Assembly: GCA_903813345.2 (NCBI GenBank)
Contig: CAIIXF020000009.1
Location: 36,017,759 to 36,081,758 of the forward strand
Reading direction: 5' to 3'
DNA from: Owenia fusiformis
Lineage: Eukaryota; Annelida; Polychaeta; Sabellida; Oweniidae
DNA length: 64,000 nt
This document shows, one piece after another, positions 28,919 through 38,537 of this stretch. The translations under genes and the position numbers were made by a program. The notes under the pieces were generated by a model. The model searched no databases. It was not told the origin of the DNA and saw only the letters and a program-made list of their open reading frames with translations. Each line of letters starts with the position of its first letter. Positions within the stretch are counted from its first letter, which is position 1.

Positions 28919-30614
28919 AATTCTGTTTTCGATTTTTCCAGTTTGAAGCTAAATCTTGTAGCGCTTTTGAGGTTTTAGATTTATCCGACCCTTCACAGAT
29001 ATTTTTTAAATCCTCTTCAGGAAATAAAAATTTGGTGTCGATGGGGAGATTCCTAAGGGCTTCAGCGTCTGACTTCCTGAACTTGGAGCTTACCCTGTCC
29101 CTTTGAGTCAGTATGACGTTTGTGACATTTGAAATGGTGTCCCTTGTAGCTTTATTTACCATAGTTGAAGCTGTTGTAATAAGATTGACGAGATCCTCAT
29201 TTTCAGGGAAATTCTCTGCAATGATTTTCCCTGTTGTCCCTAGAATCCATTCAGTGTGAGACAGATGACGAAGAGGAGCTCTCGCTGATTCTTCCAACAG
29301 TTTGTGATGTTTGGCTGGAAGCTGGTAAGAAGTTGAAGCCAAATCTGATAGTTTCATGGAATGTGGAACAAGTTCCTTAGTTGTCCCATTCAAAATGGAT
29401 TTTTTATAGAAGTGTTCATCTTCTTTGAGGGACGTGAACGATCGTTTTGGTCTTAACAGGAAGTTAGTGTCATTCATGTTTTTCTTGTTGGCTAATTCCT
29501 GGTTAATGTTGGCGAAATTCTGTAGCACTGAAGGCCCGATCGGTAAGCCTTTTGTTGTGTCTGAAGAAGTAGATTTCTTACCCAAAGTTTGAAGTCCTAG
29601 CGGTCTATTTTCCGTTTGTGTTTCTGTGTTATAGTCTGTAGTTGTTTTAAAATGACTCGGAAAGGCATTTTTAATTAGTTTAACACAGTTCTTCCAACAA
29701 ATTAAGTCATGATCGTTGTCGGAATTGGAAGAATCCGAGTCTTCCGGGTTATTGCTGTCACGGCGCATGTGCGCAGGAGAGGTCACGGGCGAGTCCACTT
29801 CGCTGTAGGGATGATCACTTCTTGCCCGTTTGGGGCTAGATGCCCGGTCCGGGGAAACATACTGTAGACTAGACGGCGAAACAGTTCGCTTTTTCGCTCT
29901 TTGTACCTCCCTTCTTTTAGCGGACCTGCTTCTGTTGGTTGTTTCACCTAGAAGTTCAACGTCAAGTTGTTTGTTTGCTACGAGCAATTCAAGAGTTGGA
30001 GTCAGTCCTTTGATAATATCCTGGACCATATCTGGTGATATACTTGAGGCTAGCCCTGGTTGTTGATTTTGATAGGTCCGCAGTTCGGAGTGTTGTTGTT
30101 GTTGAGATTTTGAAAACCTCTTAGATGGTAAAGTGTTTGTTGCTCTGAATCCTATTGAATTCAGACTATTAGACTGTATGAAGTCTCTCCCTGTTGTAGG
30201 GTGCTGATGTTGAAAGTTGGATGTGTCCTGCACCTCAGTCCCGGGTAGGGAGGTGAGCCCAGAATCACGAGTATCCAAAGTAGGGTTGAAATTTGACTGG
30301 CAAGTCAAGTCCTTCCCTTGTGAGTTCATATCATGCCCCTCATTTCCTGGTGGAATGAGCCCACGATTCATGAAGTCACTGTTGATGTTGTTGTCAATGT
30401 CTATGCCGCTGGTGATGGTGTGGGATGGCATGCTACCCGGAGTTGGATTTTCCTCGCCAGAGAAAATGTTCCCTTGCAGCAAATTTGAACTATCCCTTTG
30501 AAGTTGACTTGAAAAGTCAGGAATTTGTCCATCTTCCAGTTGTTCATTGACATTGTAGTTCATTGTTGAATTAAGGTTGATATCCTTTACAACTGACGAC
30601 TTGTTGTTCTCCAT
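28725..30614 (-). CDS. DIRS1 Gag
   Basis: 629 residues from MENNKSS at 30614. An upstream in-frame Met at 30695 lies inside the terminal repeat and is less likely. The middle part has basic clusters (SAKRREVQRAKKR, SPKRARS) and the helical core shared by DIRS1 Gags (LLRPKRSFTSLKEDEHFY...HTEWILGTTG). The last ~70 residues are an Asn/Arg/Ser tail ending GFKKRK, likely RNA-binding. No zinc knuckle is seen. The frame is intact. Confidence 0.8.
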   Translation of the reverse strand: MENNKSSVVKDINLNSTMNYNVNEQLEDGQIPDFSSQLQRDSSNLLQGNIFSGEENPTPGSMPSHTITSGIDIDNNINSDFMNRGLIPPGNEGHDMNSQGKDLTCQSNFNPTLDTRDSGLTSLPGTEVQDTSNFQHQHPTTGRDFIQSNSLNSIGFRATNTLPSKRFSKSQQQQHSELRTYQNQQPGLASSISPDMVQDIIKGLTPTLELLVANKQLDVELLGETTNRSRSAKRREVQRAKKRTVSPSSLQYVSPDRASSPKRARSDHPYSEVDSPVTSPAHMRRDSNNPEDSDSSNSDNDHDLICWKNCVKLIKNAFPSHFKTTTDYNTETQTENRPLGLQTLGKKSTSSDTTKGLPIGPSVLQNFANINQELANKKNMNDTNFLLRPKRSFTSLKEDEHFYKKSILNGTTKELVPHSMKLSDLASTSYQLPAKHHKLLEESARAPLRHLSHTEWILGTTGKIIAENFPENEDLVNLITTASTMVNKATRDTISNVTNVILTQRDRVSSKFRKSDAEALRNLPIDTKFLFPEEDLKNICEGSDKSKTSKALQDLASNWKNRKQNYDKSSNNNSNRSSNQHSNFNRNNFNNNNNNRNNNRNNNRGNFSDRSTSTKSNNNNNKSGFKKRK

Positions 30615-30665
30615 ATAAAATTTTTGTTTCAAACAAAAACGGCGTGTTGATTGCACTAATGTATG

Positions 30666-30812
30666 GGGAAATTGAGGACGTTGGCACGTGTACAAACTAC
30701 TTTATTCAATAGTGGACGCGTCCAAGTTAATGTCATCAGTAAAACCAGAGGGGTGTTAGGACTCCATACAGAGATTGCTAAAGGAATCTAAGGCATATAA
30801 TTGAGAGGTGGG
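30666..30812. repeat. DIRS1 right inverted terminal repeat
   Basis: Complement of 25301-25447. The 14 bp beyond it (30813-30826) are unique to the right end. Confidence 0.92.
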
Positions 30813-30826
30813 ATGTGTAATAATAC

Positions 30827-30992
30827 AGTAATGTTTGTGAGTACTTTGAATTTAAAAAATAAGCAATCAAATAACCAAATTGAAACAATTTATGTAAAAA
30901 TTTTAATATGAAATTTTAAAATGTTTCAATATGGTCATTTGATTGCTTATTTTTTAAATTCAAAGTACTCATAAACATTACTGTTTTGACTG
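30827..30992. repeat. imperfect palindrome at the DIRS1 target
   Basis: AGTAATGTTTGTGAGTACTT... (30827 on) is matched by its complement near 30921-30992, ending AACATTACTGTTTTGACTGTA. The DIRS1 element sits in one arm. The loop is A+T-rich. Confidence 0.75.
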
Positions 30993-31237
30993 TACTAAAT
31001 TCATGCATCTCAAAATTATATGAATTATCAAAAAAGGTATTCCCAAATAAGAAATGTGTATGTTTTTTGGACCACCATGCCTATGATATTACCACATTTC
31101 GTTTCATGCCTAGAGACTAAAAAAGCAACTGGTGAAAAAAAAGTATCATGAGCGGTCGTTCTGTGGTTCTTTATTTGACAATTGAAGAGAGGAAGTATCA
31201 TCTTGAATCTTTACCTATATATTTCTATTCATTATAG

Positions 31238-31284
31238 GTGAAGAACGACGTTGCCCTGTGGTTGAAATAATGATGGTATTTTGA
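31238..31284 (+). CDS. ZDHHC4: ZDHHC4-like proposed last exon
   Basis: Acceptor TATTTCTATTCATTATAG at 31220-31237. Joined to exon 6 in phase, it gives ...LTVPGEERRCPVVEIMMVF and TGA. A basic, charged end of this kind resembles ZDHHC4 C termini better than the retained-intron end. AATAAA overlaps the stop region (31285-31290) and another lies near 31380, supporting a gene end here. The donor at 23871 is not strong, and the intron would be 7.4 kb including the DIRS1 element. Confidence 0.5.
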
Positions 31285-31290
31285 AATAAA
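31285..31290 (+). terminator. candidate poly(A) signal, ZDHHC4-like gene
   Basis: AATAAA directly after the proposed stop. A second AATAAA near 31380 would leave a more usual 3' UTR. Confidence 0.4.
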
Positions 31291-31787
31291 AATGTTCCGT
31301 GTTTCACTTTCTAAAGCTTTACAGAATACTTTATATTTCAATTTTATCATATCCCTCAAGGCTCAGCTTCTAGCAAGAGCAATAAAGCAAAGACCCCGCT
31401 GAAACCATGATGAGGCCCGTCTGAACACATGAGGAGGTCCCAGTGAAAACAGGAGCAAGTCTCTCCAACTATCGCCCCCAGCTTGATCCAGTATTGTACC
31501 CAGTTTCATGAATACATTATTTTTTATACAATTTCCCAAAACAGCAAATATGTATTAGTTATTGGAAGTTTAAGAATTTGTAACAGACGCCAACTGCCGC
31601 CCATCACCTGCCGACCAACAACCGCCACAAAAAAACAGAGACCATATGTCACCACTTCTTGGTTGGTTGATTGGTAACTCCTTAAAGATGAAAATGAAGT
31701 ACAAATGGAATGTTTTCTATAGCATGGAAATAAATAATGGGACTTATGGGAGAATGGAATGGAATGATGAGCTGATACATTCTTAGG

Positions 31788-31885
31788 CACAGTCAGTATG
31801 CAGGTTTGAATTGGGGCAAGCCCAAATCATGATCTAGAAGGTTTACTCTTGGCTTGCCCCAAATCATAACTGCATACTGACTGTG
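31788..31885. mobile_element. 98-bp hAT-like MITE with 8-bp target-site duplication
   Basis: Perfect 16-bp terminal inverted repeats CACAGTCAGTATGCAG/CTGCATACTGACTGTG, with an inner GGGGCAAGCC/GGCTTGCCCC stem. It is flanked by TTCTTAGG at 31780-31787 and 31886-31893. Eight-base duplications are the hAT hallmark. Confidence 0.85.
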
Positions 31886-32599
31886 TTCTTAGGGACAAAA
31901 TCAATGGGATATATTGTTTCTAACAAATTAATGACATTCAAAATAAGGGAGACATGAGGTGGGATCTCTGGATCCCAAAATTAACTCTGACAAGAGAATA
32001 TTTTTTTGCAGGGAGGGTTGGGGTCATTATGGAACATCAATTGGTCTCGTCGAAAGTTTGGTAAATAAATGGATGTTCTGTAAGATGCCTTACACATTAA
32101 TATAAAAACCATTATATATTTGCATTATAATTTGTTTATTAAGAAATATTACCGCATCATTACTACCTATTACAGGCTAAATATCAGTCCATATATTACA
32201 TAATACTAGACAACTAAATATTAGTTCTATACATATTATACAGTCAAGCACCTAGTGACCTACGTTTCTCGTAGAAGACAATCTGTATAAAGTTTAAATA
32301 CAAATATTTTATACTTGATAGAATATGTTCATTTATATATATAATTATAACCAGCTGTACAACAACAGTGTATAAGATTCTATACCAAATATATTAATGA
32401 GTACAGTACTGTACTTAATCAAGATACAGTTTCACATCTTCAGATACAAGTCATACTTTATGGGGTCATTTCTTGGGCATATCAAGGAACTATGTCATTC
32501 TATGGAGACAATGGTAAACATTAAATGAAATATTTGTTTTATAAATATATCATCATAGAATCATGATCAGAATCCACGAGGTGACATATTCTCTCATCA

Positions 32600-32765
32600 A
32601 TTCAAAAGTTGAAGGAGGCATGAAATGCATCCTCCGAACGCAGGCCTCCAGAACTCGTACCTCGTACCTCCTTCTTCCGGAAGAAGGAAGGAACTTAGTG
32701 GACGACATCTGGAACCCTGTGTTCGGAGGATGTATGAAATGTCACATGGTACTACTATGTTGACC
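32600..32765. repeat. foldback sequence centred on an 18-bp palindrome
   Basis: The centre CCTTCTTCCGGAAGAAGG (32670-32687) is perfect. CATCCTCCGAACGCAGG on the left (about 32628-32644) pairs imperfectly with CTGTGTTCGGAGGATG on the right. A related but unpaired motif appears near 37000-37090. Probably a degraded MITE. Confidence 0.55.
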
Positions 32766-35016
32766 AATCAGAATACTGAGATCATTGGAATGATATGATA
32801 ATGTGCAGTATCGGCATTTTGAGATTTGTTAGATATCATTCCAACAATGTTACTAACAGATTGAGTTCACAAACGTGTATTTCAAAAAGATGACCCGCCA
32901 CATGTTTACCTCCGTAAAATAAGTCTTTCTCTAGTTAAAATGGAGAAATTCATTGAAACAAAATGGCACTTTGTTCTTATTGCTCCCATAAACATCTGCA
33001 TATATAAAATGTAAGTTGTATACGGCCGACACCTGAATATAATATCATAGTTTGGAAAATGTTTTAAAAATAAATTATACATGTACATTATAGGAATCTT
33101 TCAAATTCTTAAAATTATGCAATAACATGTATGTCTATTCTAGAGGCTGTTGATTAAGTCGAGCGAACGGCCCATGTTAACCCATTTTTAGATATGTTAT
33201 CTGAAGATGTGATACGGTAAAATCTTGCTAACGATAAAGATTTGGCAATAATAGAATTTCAACTTATTACAACATAATATTGACTGATTTCACCTCCAAA
33301 TTACCTCAAGTAAAATATCACATACATAGAATACAATTATATTTCTACAATAAAAACAATACGCTGTACAAAAATTTGAAATCTTCCCAGCATAAATCTT
33401 ATAAAAGCTTTGTCTTAGCTTAAAGTGATTTTTTCATTGAATCAAATTATGTGAAACCGAAACCAAAATCTAAATTATAGAAAAACCATTTCACACACAT
33501 TTTATACATTGAACAAATGCATGGTTTCCCCGGTACATAAATAATTAGTAGTAAATCCCACTGAACAAAATGTTTTCTGGGATCATTCAGTAATTGCTAA
33601 TTTTTGTCCATTAAATGCTGGAAATCAAATTACAAAGGCAGTAAAAAAGTCTTTGATTTTTCTGAACTTCACTCAGTGGGATAACTAGTGCAGGTTGCAG
33701 GTTTCTCTCCTGCTTTCAATAATTATCAATTATCATTAAGGAAGACATCCTTTCAAAATGCTGCTTTATTTCAAAATAAATTTAGAACAATCCTCCTGAC
33801 AGCTCTGTTGAATCATTAAAACATGCCTGGAGAATGATTCATTAAAAAAATCATAAATTGCCATTTCTGAATTTCAATGGTATAGTTTTACCATGGCGAC
33901 ATTGTAAAATAAATCAAATCATGAATCATAATGCATGTTTTTTCATCAAAAAAGGTTACCAATTGATAGCAACAAGACTATATAGAAACAATATTTAACC
34001 TTAACTAAGAGTGTATGAACCTATGACATTGTAATCACTGGCGGACTTTAAGGGTTTCAACTTTTTAGGACTCATTTTCAAAAATAGGTCTTATTTTTTA
34101 AGAAGGATCCTTTCTCCCCCTCCCCTTGTGATTTTCCAGATCCACCCTGGTAGCCCTATACATGTACAATATTATTGTAATAATCCTACACATTATACAA
34201 TACGTAATGATAAGTAATTGTATAGTATTTGACAACAAAAGCAATATCAACAATTTGGCTGTTAGCTGTTCATATGGCAAAAAAAATCAGTGGATATTAC
34301 GCAATAAAAATTAATTAATTGATTCATAAATGATTGTAATTCATTGATTACAAAATGTCATTAAAGTTTTACTAAACTTAACAATTAATTGATAATTTTT
34401 TTTGTGAGTTGTATCTTGTTATAGTCTCGTACAAAGCTGCAAAAAAATATGGCCAATAAGAAAATTGGCACATGTAAATAAATGGAGAGCCACCTAAAAT
34501 TGAGTCATTTTTGGGATCCATGCTTTTGACTGATTTGTTAACATAACTTGCATGGATGAAATTTTTGTAAAATGGCATCCCAAGGAATTGATCTTACAAG
34601 CCCCAAACAATGGCGAATATTCACCAAAGTCTCTCTATAGTGGAACATGGAAACTTATAAGTCAAATATCATACAAACTCAATTAATATCATTAATGTCT
34701 CCATCTGTCTTGTCTTAAGGTTTTTGTCATCTTTTGTCACACTGTCCAAAGTTCCCATTAGACCAAAAATAACAGATTTAAATCAATATGACTTTCATAC
34801 CATTTTAAAAGTAACTTATACACATGCAGTATTACCAGATGTAGTAAATGCTACATTTTTATGGTGCATCCCTCTATTCCCATATCATACAGCTTTTTTC
34901 AAAAGTAAAGATATCTGTATATTACTATGAAACATCACTATAAAACCATACTGGGTATAAAAGCTAATTTTTACAGGTTTTCTCTGTACATTTATTCTTA
35001 GTTTCTGTACATACAT

Positions 35017-35185
35017 GAGTATCCTCAATGAATGTACATATGAGTATCCTCAATGAATGTACATGTGAGTATCCTCAATGAATGTACATATGAGTATCCT
35101 CAATGAATGTACATATGAGTATCCTCAATGAATGTACATATGAGTATCCTCAATGAATGTACATATGAGTATCCCCGATGTGTTT
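35017..35185 (-). repeat. 25-bp minisatellite, 7 copies, in the TCF20/RAI1-like 3' UTR
   Basis: Unit GAGTATCCTCAATGAATGTACATAT starts at 35017, 35042, 35067, 35092, 35117, 35142 and 35167 (last copy altered). Copies are almost identical. It begins about 75 bp downstream of the stop codon on the gene strand. Confidence 0.9.
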
Positions 35186-35259
35186 AATATAGATGTCCTC
35201 TGCTGTTTGTTAGACATCCTCGGTTGAACAGAATTATCCTCAGTTCTATACCCACTGTG

Positions 35260-35304
35260 TTAAACTGAAGGCACATTTTCACCAACCATCTTGATTTTCT
35301 TGTC
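35260..35304 (-). CDS. TCF20/RAI1-like last exon
   Basis: Acceptor TATTTTATTTTCCAG, phase 0. Encodes DKKIKMVGENVPSV and TAA: a short basic tail after the ePHD, as in the family. Confidence 0.8.
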   Translation of the reverse strand, partial: DKKIKMVGENVPSV

Positions 35305-35453
35305 CTGGAAAATAAAATAAATAATAAATAAATACATTCAAGGTAGATACATAAACAATAAGGCCTGCAATTGTTGGTAAACTCATTACTGAATATATAT
35401 CTTTCATTTTGAATAAAACCACATCTGATTACTTCACGACATCTCAGAAACAA

Positions 35454-35606
35454 GGCATTAACATGCAAAATGTCACTACCTGCCATTTATTACAGATGCC
35501 AAATGCCGATCACAGACCACTGACTGGCAAATGCCAACTGTCAAACACCATCACCATCAAGTTGGAGACTATAACAATATGTCACCAAGTGGTGTTGACA
35601 TAAAAT
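35454..35606 (-). repeat. GTCACCACC-family short copy
   Basis: Starts AAGGCATTAACATGCAAAATGTCACTACC and ends ATATGTCACCAAGTGGTGTTGACAT: both ends of the family, with a ~100-bp middle rich in CCAACTG/CAAATGCC words and no half-site array. Confidence 0.7.
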
Positions 35607-35680
35607 GGCTAAATCCACTATCATGTCCAATCAACAGGTGGATTTAAACTTTTCTCTTGATAAAAGATGTCAGCACTTAC

Positions 35681-35730
35681 TTTATGTTTTGGGCAGAACA
35701 TCGAGTAATTCTCCTCATCAAATAAGCAAT
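35681..35730 (-). CDS. TCF20/RAI1-like exon 6 (end of the ePHD)
   Basis: Acceptor TTTATTTCAG, donor CATAAA|GTAAGT. Encodes DCLFDEENYSMFCPKHK, containing the last zinc-ligand pair C..H of the extended PHD. Phase 1 in, phase 0 out. Confidence 0.9.
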
Positions 35731-36438
35731 CTGAAATAAACATTTTGTCTGTAAGTATATTCATTGAATTTACATCACATGTTCAGATGACCATATGTAT
35801 ACAAAATGTCTGAGCCTTAATTGTAAAGGGTGAATAAACTGAATGAAACCATTGTAAGACAGGAAAGTGAAACCTATTTACCAGTAATAGATGTGTTATT
35901 TTGTCTGTGTCAATTTGACTTTCTGAACCATTTTCAATTAATTCAAACAATGTTAGGTTAACCAGAGATCAGTAATCTCTCCAACATTGAAACAACTGGA
36001 TGCTGAGCTCAGAGAATCTGAAATTACCTTATGTATATGTATATTTGTAGTTTGCATTCATTAGAGGATTTGGAACATCAATTGATCATGAAAAAATCAT
36101 ATTTAGGCCTATACGAATTTTGCAAACTTTAAAATATAAATGAGAATTCACATTTCATTGATCCTGGGGGGGGGGAATGCTTCGCATTTCAATATTGTGT
36201 TTTCTAGTTTGATGTTGAATAAATTACCATATCAAATAAAACAAAAATTCAAGTTAAGTTATTACCATTTGCAATTTAAGAACATGTAAAACTAAAACTG
36301 ATGACTTGGGTATACTGCTAGAATAACTGTGGTCTAACTTTGTAACAATGTGGCATGGCCCCTCTTAAGCAATGATACTTTAACCTGACTGTATAATGGG
36401 TCTTAATGGCACCCTTGCAAACAGTAGCATCTACGTAC

Positions 36439-36532
36439 CATTCTCTACTGCACATAGGTAATGGTACTTCTGCGCACATGCTTTAGTATAGCAGCCCAAT
36501 GTTGCACCTGCAGTCTTGCACCCAGAGCACAC
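36439..36532 (-). CDS. TCF20/RAI1-like exon 5 (middle of the ePHD)
   Basis: Acceptor CATGTGTTTCAG, donor GAATG|GTACGT. Encodes [18 protein letters not shown] and YHYLCAVEN, the most conserved stretch of the family's ePHD with C-x2-C, C, C and YHY-x-C. Phase 0 in, phase 1 out. Confidence 0.92.
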
Positions 36533-38537
36533 CTGAAACACATGAAGGCAATGATTAAATACATTCTGTTCTACATATTATTTGACTGTCTTGTCAAAAA
36601 GGGTCAGATCTATACAATATACATGTGTTAAATGGTTCAATTGGTGTTTAAGGTGTAGAGTCCAACAGCAACCATGACCTGCTTCAATATATTCATGAAT
36701 ATGTGATGTTTTCATCCAAATGAATCTTATAGCAAATGCTGCTTCCCACGCTAATGAATTGCAAAGTACGAAATACTCAAAGAAACCATTAAGTAGAAGC
36801 ATTTGCCAGTCTTTTCCTGGCATTTTCTGGAATATGCCAGATGAGTAAAGTATTTACCTTAACTAAATGTCAAACATAACAACAACAACATGGCTAAAAG
36901 GCAAACATCTGAGCTTTGCCTAACTGACATAAATCTATTGATTTGTCAAGATCTGAGTCATGTTGAACATGTAAATGTTGTACTCCATGCATAGGCTCAT
37001 TCTCCAGATGCAAGGCTTCAAACCTCATCCACAGAGTTCCTTACTTCATCTGATATCATGCCTGGAGCACTGCATTTGGAGGATGTTACAACCTATGAAT
37101 TTCTACTTGTCCTTTTTGTAGATCACTTGAATTATCTTTTATAATAAATATAGAATTATATACGGACAGCTCAATTATAAAAAATTGAAGCTCAAAAAAT
37201 AAAATATGTATCAATCATATAATTTTTTAACGTTTGAGGTACGAATTAGTGAGAAAATTACTTTAAGATTTGCGGGAGACAAGATTTTTGGTTTTATGCA
37301 TACTAGGTTGTAAGGGGGGTTTGTATTGAGAGAATGTTTCATGGTTCATTGATTTTTAGCTTTGCGCAGTGGCGGTTCCATAACCAATGAGGTTTATCAG
37401 AGGCGTGTTATTGCTAATAAACACGGTCATCGATCGTCCTCACTACAAGGCGTTACTATTTAATGTATATCTTATGTTTTGTTGGTTATTTGTAGTTACA
37501 AAAATTGTGGTTTAGCTTACTTAAATGAACTTTTTCAGTGTGATAAAAAGTTTTCAGTGTAATAAAAAAGTTATGGATTTGACGCAATAACATATACGTT
37601 AATTGAAAACTAGTATATTTCATTCAACTTATGTACGTAAATGAGAAATAAAATGTAGGCTAGTTAATTCATACAATTTTAATTGCACGATTTTAATAAT
37701 TACATGTACACGCACTTTACATTTCAGTGCCTTTTGGACAAGGTCTGTACATTGAAGTGAATTTGATAGATTCATAAACTGTAGCTACATGTGTGAAAAC
37801 ATACTGATAATTAATCTTTCTTAATCATAATCAAACATACATTACATCAATTAGTTTGTTACTCACTGAAGCATTGAAACAATTGCAAAATAATAGAAAA
37901 ATAAACAATCAATCTATTCTCAACAATCAGAACATAAAATTGTGATGTTTCACAATTTTAATGGCAGTTATACCAAAAAGTAACATTGCATGAGAGCGAC
38001 ACTTCTCTATGTTCCCATGTTTCATAAAAAGTTTAAAATTTTGAAGAAATAACCATTTGACTATCTAATTACTAAAGTTGAATCTAATAAGCATTTCTGA
38101 TATTATCAAGTTACATCAATTAAGCCAAGTTGAAGATTAAAAAAAATCTGGTGTTTTAATTACAATGTCCATTCCTGAACATTTGGATATACATGTACAC
38201 TCTGAACATAAACACAAACCATGCATAACATTTTCTGGTCAGTGGTCCCATAATATGGGACATTATGGGTTTACACTCGAAAGTCAATTATGGGCCACCT
38301 CATCCATGAAGGCTAATAATTATAACAACAAATAGATATCATTTATTATTATGACAAAAATAACATTTATGGCTATTAAAATTAGTGACATACTGTTAAT
38401 GTTTTCAAATCAACATACTGTTAAATCTTTTCAAATCAACATACAAATACCATAGAAAACATCTGATGATTCATAAACACATGAAGCACATATGCTACAT
38501 TTACAAACCTATTTAGAGGACAAACGTATCAACTCAC
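36533..38537 (-). other. TCF20/RAI1-like intron 4
   Basis: A+T-rich. Apart from the U4 fragment at 37358-37418 nothing is recognised. Confidence 0.6.
37358..37418 (+). pseudogene. U4 snRNA 5' fragment (pseudogene)
   Basis: About 61 bp match the 5' part of metazoan U4 snRNA: AGCTTTGCGCAGTGGC at the start, CCAATGAGGTTTATC (stem II region pairing with U6) and TTATTGCTAAT at the end, with about eight substitutions. The central domain and Sm site are missing, as in typical 3'-truncated snRNA retrocopies. Not expected to be functional. Confidence 0.82.

Larger units (their letters stand above)
25258..30826 (-). mobile_element. complete DIRS1-type retrotransposon (5569 bp)
   Basis: All diagnostic parts are present: 147-bp inverted terminal repeats, an internal complementary region that reproduces the joined ends, overlapping gag, RT/RNase H and YR ORFs without lesions, and no target-site duplication. 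The left end TGGG and right end ATAC are fixed by the internal complementary region, whose two arms meet at 25548/25549. They are fixed independently by the unoccupied target at 25081-25100. The dinucleotide AC is shared by host and element at the junctions, as expected for strand exchange by a tyrosine recombinase. It lies antisense to the ZDHHC4-like gene. Confidence 0.94.
15580..31290 (+). other. ZDHHC4: ZDHHC4-like palmitoyltransferase gene (locus model)
   Basis: Seven exons join with consistent phases: 15673-15801, 16150-16223, 16528-16718, 17504-17617, 20910-21154, 23381-23870 and 31238-31284. They give 429 residues (438 from the upstream ATG). The product is a multi-pass Golgi/ER membrane enzyme that transfers palmitate to cysteines. 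The layout is a first membrane helix, two more helices before the DHHC domain, then two after it with the TTxE box. Resemblance to animal ZDHHC4 is clearest in SNPGIIT, the cysteine-rich domain and FPRMVF. A 5' UTR intron is likely, since an acceptor (TTAATTTCAG) lies at 15570-15579. Symbol is by family resemblance only. Confidence 0.8.
31291..35016. other. intergenic region between two converging genes
   Basis: Contains a truncated GTCACCACC-family copy (31580-31660), a hAT-like MITE (31788-31885) and a foldback sequence (32600-32765). The remaining 32.8-35.0 kb is A+T-rich and holds nothing else recognisable. Confidence 0.55.
35305..36438 (-). other. TCF20/RAI1-like introns 5 and 6 (around exon 35681-35730)
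   Basis: Intron 35305-35680 holds a minus-oriented GTCACCACC-family copy (35454-35606). Intron 35731-36438 has a G-run at 36168-36176 and no other feature. Confidence 0.6.
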
